Source: Rhypophila decipiens (lineage: Eukaryota; Ascomycota; Sordariomycetes; Sordariales; Naviculisporaceae). Taken from it: a stretch of DNA of 64,000 bases. Position 1 is the first letter of the stretch; the number at the start of each line of letters is the position of its first letter. The notes under the pieces were generated by a model. The model did not search any database. It was given only the letters and a program-made list of their open reading frames with translations, and was not told where the DNA came from. The translations under genes and the position numbers were made by a program. Location of the stretch: contig MU858087.1 of assembly GCA_033297075.1 (NCBI GenBank), forward strand, positions 62,001-126,000, given 5' to 3'. Positions 1 through 12,526 of this stretch are shown here, piece after piece.

Positions 1-3000
1 AGAAGTCCGCTTCCTCCAGTCCCCTCCCCGGCCCCCGGTTTCTCTCCTATTTTCCGAAAGGAGGTTAGGGTCATGGTGATGTTCCGATAAAATGACTCTC
101 TGTATTGTGCTAATATACACAGAACCGCTTTTAACTAATGTGGCCGTTTGATAATACCAGCCGTGACGGTCTGACAGAATGGCAGGGGGAACTGCTCTCA
201 AATACGGTCCAAGCCCAGTACTTGGACACATGGAATTACTGGTTACTAGTAGCCGGTATTCTTCTTCATAAGCTTTGTAATTATAATGTGTCTTGGTTGC
301 CCGGTACCAAAGTCTACCCAGTACACTTGTGTTTTTGTTCAGGCTTGCTTGTAGAGTGTTTTTCATGTGTAAGGAAATGGCAAGCAACAAGCTGCTTGAT
401 CGGGTTGAATGTTGGCTAGGACGACTCGAGTCGCAGGAGATTTTAGACGGACATGTAGTCGGGAAACGGACATGGAGTCATGGGTAAAGTTTTGTGCCAT
501 GTCCATTTCATGTGCTGGGCAGTAATTCATCAATCTGATGAGTTGTCTGCCACATCAGGGGGACTCTTAACGTCACCGCATGTGCAGATGCCCCTAGAGG
601 ATGGCTGACCGGTCTCCGGTTGAGACAACTTGTATTCAGAGAACGGCCAATGTAAATGCCAAACGACGGTGCTGATTAATCTCGTCCAATGTTGGGTCCA
701 GGCCTGACAAAGATCAGGGTGGTGGAAATGTTTGTTCGAGCAACGGCCTTCATTGGCCAGAGGAAGCTTGCCTTATGTCAACCTGGAGGACCAAATGGGA
801 AGCTGGGCCGTGGAGAGCTGGCCGAAATTCTAGTGCGCCTGCTCAGTGAGGAATTCTCGGGCACCTGGATAGTCTGAGGTGGCAAGTAGAAGCTCAAGCC
901 AGCGAGCAGTCCAGGTGAACTAACCATGTCGACAGCGAAACAGGTTCCCGTCCCTACCTCACTTCCAGGAGCATGGAATGCCGGACTGATAAGTCTCAGA
1001 TATAATCCGCTGTGAAGTATTTATGCCCGTGATGATAGAGATATAGCACCCACAAAGGCGCCAGTAGCCCGAGTGAGAAGAAGGCATTGGAGGGAAAATG
1101 TCCTGGTTCCCCGGGAGTCGGGATACGTTAATTTACCGTCTCCTTATTTTAGATTCACGGAGGGGGAAATGTGATGCCCGCCATCTCGTGCTAACGGCCG
1201 CGGGATGGAGGACCACCTCTTCTGACGAAGATGATGACGAGAAAGTCCATGGGCTTGACCCTTGCAGGCGCTGTCATTACTATATCTGATATCTCGCCTG
1301 GTATTTCTCCGGCTTTCGTCTCATCTCAACCAAGAGGGACAAGTCGCGCCGTGCCGCAGGCCAAGTGGCATTGATAGGTTAGTCTGGTAAGCGGTGGTGT
1401 CGGCTCTGATTGCGCGAAATGAGTATAACCCTGGACTTGGAGTTGTCAAGTCATTTGCGGGCCGTCTGCCGGGCCGGTCTCACCGTCTGTATGGTTCCTG
1501 GGGCGGCATCGAGATCCACGACAAGCTCCCAGTGCTTGTCGTCCCTGGCAGCAATTGTGTACTGTACAGTAGCTCGCCACAGCAAATCCTAACCATCTCG
1601 ACTTGAGAGCTCATCAACCACCAAGTGGTCTTGTTCTGAGCTCTCTCCTTTGACCAAGAGGGCACCAAAACGGGCACCAAATAGCTACCTAGCTACTTCC
1701 ATCATGGGGAAGCGAGCTACAACGGTCCCGGCTGTTGTGTTCAGCCGTACCAAGTTCTCAAATTGGGATCCAGAATCAGGTCGATCATCCCGTGCCGCGT
1801 GCTGAATGGGCAGGTGAAAAGGTCTAAAATGCCGTCCTCGTTCCTGCTGAACGGAAATCTGATGCAAAGAGATCTGCAAATCGCATTAAAACCGTCGGTG
1901 GGTGGATCGGCGGACATCTGGAAGCTGGTTCATGCTCCATATGGCTTGCTTCAGGATCGTATCCAAAGGCGGCATCTATCTACATGTATATTCAGTCGAT
2001 CGACAATCCCGAGGCGGATTTGGTGAGCTTTCGACACCTCTGGCGTGTTAAGATGCGATCCTCTAATCTTGGGCCATATGAGATGACGCAAATGTCGAAA
2101 TACCAAAAAGGCTTCTTCAACGGTGGTGCAGGGTGGTGATTATTCCATGAGCCGGAAGCGTTGCTTGGAGCACCCAGGCACTGTGTAGGTACTGCGCGCA
2201 GTATCACGGAGGCCAAGCCATGTATACAGACGAGATTGTAACCAATGCCAACCAAAACTCCGGTAACCGAATCATCCTTTCATGTCTCCATTCTCCACCT
2301 GCTGCAGGAATCATCCACTTCCTCGTGTATCAGGATCGCTGGTAGACATATAGCAGCATCTTGATGGGGCGGGCCTGAGTGAGCAAGTTTTGGCGGGAAG
2401 ATGTAGTGCATGTAGTGCAATTGAGATATCCCTCCGTAGGTGAGCCTAGGTATTGTTGTAATAATGATCTCACCGTATTTCTGGCCAATGAATGTGTTCC
2501 CAGCTGTTCAGAAATAAAGCCGCTGGACACTGCATTAAGCCCGGTTGGAGTCTGTTTTGCTTGAGTGGTCGAGCGACTGCAACGGTAAACCCCTGATGGG
2601 AGTGGCTCTCTACGTTACGGATAGCGCCTAGAGGGCCTGTGGTTGACTCGACTCCCCCTCTTCTGGTGGCCCAAGTCCCAAGAGGTTGCTTTCGTCTGAT
2701 GTTTTCCGTCCCGTCCCAATCCGTGACACTAGTTCCGCAGTTTCGACCTTGGGTTTGGATCCGAGATATCACATCACCTTGATATTCTTTCTTGGCGTCC
2801 CGTGCATGGGGTTGTATGGAAGCTCGAGGGTTGACCTTCTTTGGGCATGCAGCATCCACGCCCGTGTGCCACTTCAATCCACAAGTTCACAAACCCCTAG
2901 CAAGCGGCCCGGGGTGGTTGGTGATCGATTCGAAAGGTTGAGCAGGTTCATCAAGGAATCGAATTGCTTCTTCAGTCGAATGGCCGTTTCTGCATGGCCT

Positions 3001-6000
3001 GCCGGACCGATCGATCTTTTGACGAGTACGGAATCCGGAATCCGGACTGCGGAACCTACCCACCATATGACTCTGTAGGACCGCAAATTGAATAAGGTCC
3101 GCCGCCGAGGAATATATTTTCCCGGCCAAGATTACCCCACCGTCCACTGTGACCCCGTGCTCCGTCGATGTTGTTAATCGGTCATGAGTGATGATACGAA
3201 AGCCCTTCTTAATGTTGATCTGGAAGACTGGAACTACGTGTTGACAAGGAAGTGATAGTCAACAGTTGTCGTAAACGTTCGAGCCAGCATCCAAGTACTG
3301 TAGTGTACTAGATTGCCCGTCGACCGGCGGTGCAAGTGCAAGTAATACCCCGTAGATCGTGTGAATGAACCCCAGAACGGAAGCTAGGATAATTAGTTGA
3401 TGGGCCAGGTCGCCAACGTTACGCTACGGTACAGAATACACCCCATGCAGGAAATGAGGTTGCAGTTCCTCAGGCGCCAATGGTATCCAATACTCTTCTC
3501 CTGCAGGTGATCGCCTATGAGGCGCTGGGAGTCCCATTGTACCTCACTACGTGGGTGTAAAATGGGGTATCCGTATGAGAAGATCATAGGCTCTGCTAGT
3601 CTTTCAAGGTGCTAATCACTTTCTTCTTAACAAAGGGTCGTCGAGAGTCTTTTCAGCTTATCAGAATACTGACAGTCTGATTTTCACACCCCATTTTTAC
3701 GCCCACGTGCCATTGTACCTCACTTCTCTATCGAATCCCTCGTGGGATGGATTTTGGGTTTTGGCAGGGTTGCGGAGTCGAATCTCGTTCATGCAGTGCG
3801 GTAGGTGCGCAGCGGCAGCAGGGGTTTGCGGGGACTGGGGCCGGGGAACGGGGGCGGCGTGACTGCCAGGGCCGTCAGGAAAACCGTGGAGTGCGCCGTA
3901 TCCGTACAGAGTATCCGTATTGGCAGAGGTATTATATATCCGCACATTTTGTATTAATCGTTTGTATCCGTAACTGGATGCAGTAAGGTGTGTCGGTGGG
4001 CGTCCATGTCGAGTATTGTATTGGCCCTCGTCATTCCTCTGCTACACATCGTCCGCGAAACTGGAGTAGACGATGAGATGGTGGTCGAGGTTCCCTAATT
4101 TCATCATCGCTGTCCATGGACTTCGGTTCTCTTGACTCAGTTGGATAGGCTGGGAAGTGACAGATGGCGCCAAGAGAACGCGGATACAGCCCTGCACCTG
4201 GACCGATGGGGACCAGAAAATACAAATGAAAGCACTCTTTCGGTCTTGGTATATTGTACTCTGTAGTCGCTGTCCACTCAAATCATGGATATAATTTAAA
4301 TGGCAAAAGATTACATGTGTTTCTGGGTCTGGTTTGCGGTTGGTATTCTCACTCTGTAGCCACGCTGGTAGAGAGTTACAGAGAATTGATATTCCCCTTA
4401 CGCCTGTCCTGTAATAATCAAAATGGGTAGGTTGCTTCGGGTGGAAATCCACGATGCCCGAATGGGCTCCTGCCGCTCGCTGATCCTGTGGAAGGTCTGG
4501 AAGGGTAAAACGATTAGTATTTCCCCATGCCTATTTGATCAATGTTAGATACGGAGAGCTCGAATTTCGTGGAAAGAACCGTCACCTGAAACGACCCTCG
4601 GGTCCTCGACATGTCTGTTAACGTATTATCATCATCCCCAATTGGCTACCCAGTTCTAATAGGCCAGCTTAGAACTGAGAAGTGTATGAGAACCTATTTG
4701 ACGTGATTGGGAGATTTTTAAGGGTCGTTCTAATTTCCATATTGGGTGGCTGCACACAAAAAGCTGGACAGAATGATGGAAGGTGCTACCCGATTAAGAG
4801 GAGCCCAGGGTCGTCAAAGAATAGCGGAAATGTTACGACCATTCCATGTGCTGGCAGCTCCAGCCACACGGAGAAGTGTCGTGTTCAGAGACCTGATAAC
4901 TGTATCTGGAGATGGCTTCATGTGTATCGACCCTGGGCCTGTTTGATAGTAAGCATTCGAACTTTCTCAATCACCTCAACAAAGTTATCCGTACTACCTT
5001 GATTCCGTAATCCGGTCTTGGCATCCCCGGTTTGAGACCTGAACGGCGAACGCCATGTGGTTTCGCTCGCTGGCTCCCTAATCAATAACCGAGCTTTTTG
5101 GGCGACACCAAAGAGTAACATGTCATAGCGCAGAATCTCCATTTGCTAGGTCCGGCCTGCACGGATTATTTTCGGTGTCCTGGCCGTGGGTGGACACAGT
5201 GGGCCGTTGCGGGAAGGAAGCTCAAATCCATTCTCCGTAGCGTCAAAAATCTGATGGAGAGCGATAATGCGCCCCGGTTTGGCACTAACAAAAACCCACT
5301 TATGGGGAATCGTCTTTTTGATTTCGGGTGCTGAGAGATTCACCATTATTCTCCTCTTCTAAATACACGGATACGCGATGTGCAATCCACGGAATGTCTC
5401 CGTCAAAGCTTACGGGTGAGTGGGCAAGAAAGGTAACATCGCGCACCCAGGCTTGGGCGATCTTCTGAGTTTAAGCACAGCGCATCGTGCTCTTTGCCCA
5501 GATCCCATGTAACATTTTGGAACAAGGGAAGGACGGCAACAAGGTTACAATTAAGCTCTTTAATTGAGGTAATATAACCCGGGGGGGCACATGTGCGCGT
5601 CGGCGTCATGGAAAATGAACTACGTGCTCCGCTCCGACATGGCCCAGAAAAAAAAAAATCGAGCTGCGTTGAGCACCAGAAGCTCGTCTCTTCCTCGGCC
5701 GTCGTGTGAGGGTCTTCCTTTTTTGAGATTGGCGGTGCTGGAAAGAGATTTGGTATTTGATGAGTTTCCAAAGGCAAGCCCACCATGAAGCTCAAGTGGC
5801 CAGAGGCCAGATGGAGTGGTGGTTGGCTGCCCTGATGATCTCCATAGCCGACGGCGTTGAGGGTGTTGTCCAGCCCAAAATTTGAGCAAAATGTCCACAC
5901 CATCAGGAAGTGTGTAGGGGTGACACACGGAAAATTAATAGGGGTGGAGAGATCAGATGAAAGCAACAGGGCTTTGAGTCTTTTTTAGTGTACAAGTCAA

Positions 6001-9000
6001 GTGCATGAAAGCTACGTACTCCGTACCTGGAGGTGATGGGCTCGGGGGCTGGAGAGGTGACAGAGGTCAGTGCTTTGATACACCCCCGGCGGCGGCTCCG
6101 CGATGATTGACATGGAACTGGGTTCATGCCCATGAACCCTTTTCAACGACCCCGGTCGAGTGTGATTGGGCTTGACGAGTACAGCTGTTCGAGATTGGAC
6201 GCCAGCGAGGCAAGTCTTGCTGATTACGTAGCTCCAGTTCCCACCAATTGCAAGCTGCTGAACCCTGCCCCTGCCAGTCAAGGCCTGGCCGCCTTGGGAA
6301 TCGCATGTGTAACCCGAAGGCCGAAGCCGAATCAACATGATCGACAAGTCTGAAATGTCAAGAGTTCGGACGACGGGCAACCGTTCCATGGTAGGTGCAC
6401 ATTGCAAGAAGCGGGACTGCATGATCTCATTCAAGTTCGCAGCGCGAATCCCTCGCCATTTACGGATAGGTGATGATGCTGCACCGAACCGACGCTTGTC
6501 GTCTGCTGAGCTATAGCCTTGATCTATAGCTATAGCTGTCCACCTAGACAAAAGATTGGCTCCTCAAATGACACTACCAAAGTCCACAGAGATGGCAGTA
6601 TCGACAAACCTCAAAGGCGGCGCTGTGTTGGCCTGGCGGGCGCCATCTGAAAACCAGATATGTGATTGTGGTGCTGACTTGATCTGCTGGTGACTCGAGG
6701 TATTTGGGTCCCCGCAAATATTAAGAAGATGGTCTCCTCTAATGGCCATTATTATCCACGAGACTACGCGGCGCAGATAGATCTGAGATAGACGAGATGC
6801 ACATTTGCCTCATCGAAGTACACGATATGGTTGACGGTACAAGCATTAGATGGTACCTCTCACAGAGAGAGATCATAAATTGTCCATTAATTGCCAGGGT
6901 CTACCTTCTAAAACCTAGCTTGATGTTAAAGCTCATTCACTAAGCTATTGATGCCTCATATCTATTGCGCTGTACACTGTTTATTAAATGTCTTTTTCGG
7001 GGGCATACAATTTCTGAAAGGAAAATAAAAGATACTCAAACTGAGACTAAACTACGGATACTTTATGTGAGATCTCGTGGTTGAATTTGGATATAAAACC
7101 CCAAAGCCACTAAACGTGCCTGCCCTATAAACGTCTTCGGCATGGAGAAAGCATATGCTGTACGGATACGGTACATACATGTACATACGGGTACCCTTAC
7201 TGCGATGTACCTGTGGCCGATATCGACCAAGCCCGCCGTCCAACAAAGTTTTCCGGATGGTATTACCCAGTTGAGTCCAGTATTGCCATTTACAGCAATC
7301 CTCTCAAGTACGGAGTACAGCATGGACGAACTTGGTTTTGGGCCGCCTCAAATGCTGGTTCGACACTCCCTCATGCAGCGGCTGCAGGTCGCTTCCAAAA
7401 TTCAGGGGCTGTCATTGGATTATCTGTCTTCATAAGGTCTTTGTACGATTATGCCCAAGAACTATTCCGTACCTCTGCACTTCCCATATCACATACATGG
7501 AATGTCTCATTTTGCCCCATTCAACGACGACATGCGCACATCCACTACTAATCGGTACCCTCCCCTTATTAAAATGGGAGGAGGGGCCAACGGGGTGAGG
7601 TGTGAATTGGCTGTCACGCTTCCTAAGCGATTGTGCATGGGTATGGTAAAGCTCGTGCTGCGAGCCTCCCAAGCTCCGCGCTAGCTCAGCACAGTGGCTC
7701 CCATGGAAGCTTCTGATGAATTGAAAAAGCTCGGACGAGATTCCACTGAATCCACTTTCTCTGCGGAAAATCCGTCAGAACCCCAGCGACCCAGGGTTTG
7801 TAGTGGGTCAAAGGAGATTTTGGCATCCGAAGCGAGGGGAGAGAGGTGACAGACGTGGATATCTATAATCTGGGTAACGCTGGCATCGCATCGCGATAAG
7901 ACAAGGCAGGTGAAGTCGTTAACCCCTGGTCGTGGCAGTGAGACAGGCCACGGTCACTTTGAACCCCCCGCGACGCCATCAGAGCTAATCCGTGACCGTC
8001 CTGTCATGTCCGTTACCCGACGGTATCACTGGTGCGAGGCAATATTTCGCAAAGCGACTATTAAACCTCCGATGCTCACAAAGCGTTGCGAAGCCAGCTG
8101 AACCTTCAGCCAGATCTCCTCTCCAGTTGACATGGGGCATCCAAATCAATGTGTGGGCTCGCACAAAGGTCACCATCTCGTCTAACCAGTGTGAGTTGTC
8201 GAGATTCACTGCACGGGCCTGCTCTTCAACAACACTTGCCGGGACGCTTGAGTGGGCCATCTTTGCTCCAAAGCTTCTACGGCGGGAGAAGTGAAGAAAA
8301 AAAATGCGACGAGGAGCATAATCGGGTGGGGACCACTGAGCTAACGCCCACATGCCTAGGCCCTATAAGGGCAGGGGGAAATGCACACCATGGGAGGAAC
8401 CGTAACCCATTCCCAGAGCAGGTCGCTCCTACCGTTATGGGTTACTGTTACAGCGTGCCGATAGGATGGCTGGGAGGATGGCTTGCTGAAGGTTCTCACC
8501 ACCCTTCGATGAATGGTCCAATATCACGATATCTCCACCCACATGTCTATGTCAGAAATATTGTAAGCAAGGTAACAGTATGCATTTCCGTGCGTTGCCG
8601 GCAACGCCTCCAAACCTACCTACCTTAGGTAGGTGCGGAATGCCTGCGGAGGAAGGTACTGCTGTTAGTACAGTACTGGACCTTCTTGGCCGGCGAAACA
8701 GTGTCGGTACCGTTAACCACACAGCAGTGCTCCTTCTTGTGGTAAAAGCTGAGCGCGACATGGAGGAAATTTCTAGACTGAGAGTGACATAAAGATCAAT
8801 CGGACGAGCAACGTGAAGTAAGTATCTCCAATAACCTTATTCTGAGAATACAGCCACATGTATTATAAACCAGGCCCTCCGCCGTTTTGAGGGCGCAAAG
8901 ACAACATAAAGTCTTCTGTGGCTGACCTAAAGCATGTGCGTTGTATCTGGGCAGATCCGATGTACATCCTCTCTGTACAAGTACATACTACGGAAAGTAC

Positions 9001-11454
9001 ACCCAAAATATGCACCACCTACGTTACAGGGAGATGGGCAACCCACGACGACCATGAGAAATTACCTTCCCGGTTCCACGTTATGTCGTTGATTTTCAAC
9101 ACCTGCCATTTGTTCACAGCACACCACCCGTTGCCCGCCCACATCGTAGGTAAAGCCCTTTTGGATTTCCCCTGGCCAAGATAGCTTCACGATGGATTAA
9201 CGGTTTAACAGCTCCTTGCACATCTGATTTTGGGACATGATTCTTTAGGGAGGACATATGAACTAGTGTCTTCTCCTCGTCCCTTGACAGATCAGGCCAG
9301 AATGCGCTACTCATAAGTTGGCAGAAAGGTGGTATAATCAACAAGCACCCGAGGCATCCATCGCGGCCAACTTCCTTAAACGACATAATATCAAGACCTA
9401 TCAAGAGCTCAAGACCCCACATCCGCCTCCTCGAAGCCGACCCGCCGACTGTGCTGAAGATCTGATCTCGGTATGTGGATTGGCCGTCCATTGGCTTGGT
9501 CCCTTCATCTCAAATTGGCCAATGCTCGAGATGGCCAAGTAAGGAAGATGCTTGTCTGGCGAGGGAGACATCGGACGGTTTTTTTGAAGATCAGGATCAC
9601 CATCGGCTTCCGCAGTCATCTCTCCGGCGGCACTTGCAGCACAGACACCACCCCAGCGCCAGGGTATCAGATTGTGTAGCAGTGGATTTCCCGTCTCTAG
9701 CAGTAGTAGTATTCCGTATGTCCATACCCTGTCCGCCTGTCCGCCTAGCTGTCCCCACTGGTGAGTCGTGACAGCCATTCTGCTGGCACGAGACTTTGGT
9801 CGACCCGGTGCGCGCTGACGACACTGACACTGACATGTTGACACACACATGGGCAGGTAGACGGATGCATGACAAGATCACGGAGACCCGAGACACCGCG
9901 CACAACCTCTTCGCGAAGCAAAATTACGCTGGAACTGTCTTATTGTCTTGGTTGCATCTGTCTTCTCTCTGGTCAGCCGAGACGAAACCTGTACGGGGAA
10001 TTGTCAAGCCAAGTTATCACGGCAAGGCAGTAACCTTCCCACACCAGCTTCAGGCGCCGCTTGCCTTTTGATATTTCGAACCTAATACTCCGTATTCAAA
10101 CTTTAACTGGCCACCATCTACAACGGTACAGGACAATCTTTCTCCATTGGAATTCCCAGTACAGTACGTACCATTTGCCAGCCATAAAGCTTGAAGAGGG
10201 TGAGCAGTTACCCGATCGAGATAGCGCAAAATGAAACAGTTGGTGTGCCTACGGTACTGTACAGTGCTCTGTGTAATTTGATACCATCAAAGGCATCTTG
10301 GCTCATATTATCCGTGCAGCAGCGCGCCGAATAGGGGGTTAGCAAAGAGGCGTGGGAGAGGTCCCCCGGATCAAAAGTACCCTTTCCCTCTCGCTGCGGA
10401 GACCCAATACCTACCCTGGTACATACAGTACTGTAGCTTCGGTGGGCTTCCCACCCCATGTGTGTGCTGTCTGTGCCCTGTAAGAACTACGACCTGAGAG
10501 GGGACAGCCAGGGGGCCCTTGCTGGCATTGTGGTCTACCCTTCGATTTTGCAGACGCCCTGGACCAGTGCCAGGGTTCCCTGACTTAGACTTATCCTTGC
10601 TCCATCTAGGCCCCATCTCAATCGCGCCGTTGTCTTTAAGTCGCACAAAAACCACCGGGTGCCACTGACACCAAATCTTCTTCGACCCGCCGACTCTCCT
10701 GTCTAGCCACGCCAGGTCCAAAATCGCCCTTTTGAGCATTCATGTTGTGAGAGGCAAAAAAGCGGCACTCCAGCAGTTGGCATTCTCTTTGGCCGCTTAC
10801 CACTCGTTTACGCCCGAGGTCTTGGGAGACCGGTGATAGTTTTACGGTTAACGGCTCTTACATCCCGGCTTCGCTCGAGCTCCGTCTATGCAGTGACACC
10901 GGCTCCCGTCCCCACGATCACTGAGCCAGGATCACGCTGCAGCATCTTTGTCCAACCTGGCGCGTTCGAGTCGCCCAGTCTCGGTGGCCTCTCTTAACTG
11001 ACGACCTTTCTGGCTTTCATCAGCGGGACCAACCCTACCACTCGGGGTTCGAGATCCGTCATTGGGCTTGGGTGGACATCAAGACATCATCACAGTCAGT
11101 TGAACCTTGCCACCGGGCTATTCTAATCAGCTTGTTCGTCGAAAAACCCAAAGGCAACTCCTTGCCCTTCTCCGCGCCAGACTTCGCATCTCCATTCCCT
11201 AGAGAATTCACCGCCTCGTCGCCCAGATCCCCCGGCGGAACCTACAGGACTAACTTAGATCTCGAACGATAGCAGCCTGACCCTCGAGCACCTACCGCAT
11301 GGGGTAATGTCGGTCGCCGCCTCGCAGCTTAGGGTACGGTTCGGTTGCTTGTCTCTCCCTGTGGGGAGCTATCCACTGTCCAGGACTCCGCCGTCGCTGT
11401 CCAAGAGTCGACGTGGAGGGCGGTCCAGTTTCTGGATATTTTGGAGCTTCTCCC
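1..11454. other. gene-poor region, no supported gene
   Basis: I see no convincing coding region here. Open frames are short (187 codons at most), overlap one another on both strands and show no family motif. The stretch holds a small inverted-repeat element (3534-3724), a cluster of the motif gtatccgta near 3897-3970 and several tacggagta/tactccgta motifs (around 6017, 7308 and 10086). The last few hundred bases probably contain the promoter and leader of the zinc-cluster gene that follows. Heavily decayed transposons or non-coding transcripts cannot be excluded without comparison to other genomes. Confidence 0.6.
3534..3724. mobile_element. MITE-like element with flanking direct repeats
   Basis: Two perfect 15-bp direct repeats, ccattgtacctcact (3534-3548 and 3710-3724), bound about 161 bp. 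The ends of that insert are terminal inverted repeats: acgtgggtgtaaaatggggt (3549-3568) and its near-complement at 3688-3708, differing by one substitution and one extra A. The interior (3569-3687) has no coding capacity. This is the layout of a small non-autonomous DNA element with a target-site duplication. A 15-bp duplication is unusually long for known fungal families, so another origin is possible. Confidence 0.55.
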
Positions 11455-12482
11455 ATGCAAAGATCGACCACTCATCGGCGTGACAACTTTCGGGCCTCTC
11501 TCGGCCAACGCCGAGGCTTATCGGACCTGGCGCGTTTCTCTCTCGACCTGGGCTGGGCCAGAGCAGACTCGGCGAGTGCTGCTCGTTTGGAGAGCTATCC
11601 TTCTCCGCCCATGTCCGGTTCTCCACCGCTCCCCCCAAAGACAAGCCAGGAGGCCGCCGAGAGGAGTCAGGGGGGTTATCTGGCGAGTGCTCAGGATGTC
11701 TATCATGGGATCCCGACGGCGCAGGGCGACGAGAGGGGGCAGACATTGACTCCGGCGTCTGCCCGGGCCTACGCATCGGAGGCCCAAGAGAGAGCATCAT
11801 ATGGCTTTCACCGCCCAGAGGGACCAGTACCGAGACAGCTATCCTATCAGCAACAGCCTCCGCCACAGCAGCAGCTTGGACAAGTGGCTCCGCAACAATC
11901 ATATCTGCCATCTGTCGCTGGAATAGGGGCCGGTCCGATGACGACGACAACGACGACGACGACGAGATCACTACCGGGTCCTTCAGCATACCATCCCGCC
12001 GGCCCCCTTCATCCGACACAAGAGGCCCACCACAGCTCGACATCCAAACCGCAGAGGAAGACGAAAGGGCATGTAGCATCTGCATGCGTGCCCTGCAAGA
12101 AGGCACACCTTAGGTTCGTTCTTGCCCAGTTTGGCTTATTTTCAAAAATAAAGGCCTTCCCCCTCCAACTCCATATAGTTCTGATAAGCATGTATGCTGA
12201 CACCTTATAGATGCGACGGTATGTAGTGCACCTCACCTTTCTCCAACCACGCGCTGCAATATAAATTGGGAAGGCAGAACCCGGCTGCAGAGAGGCGGCA
12301 CTAGCTCCTGCGGCACCACGGCTATGATCTGTGGAATTGATTGACATCATATGGTCAATCATTCCCGGGGAGCTTTAGGCGGCATAATAACGGAGCCAAG
12401 CACAAGTGTGTGAGGCATGCTATAATGCAGCAAATTGCGGGGGGGGGGGGGGGGGCGCGGCCGGGGGGGGGCCCCGGCGCGG

Positions 12483-12526
<44 letters not shown>

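Noticed and set aside
5403..6551. Minus-strand open frames of 187 and 179 codons in the gene-poor left part
   Set aside because: No domain, low-complexity or conserved pattern; overlapping frames of similar length occur on both strands.
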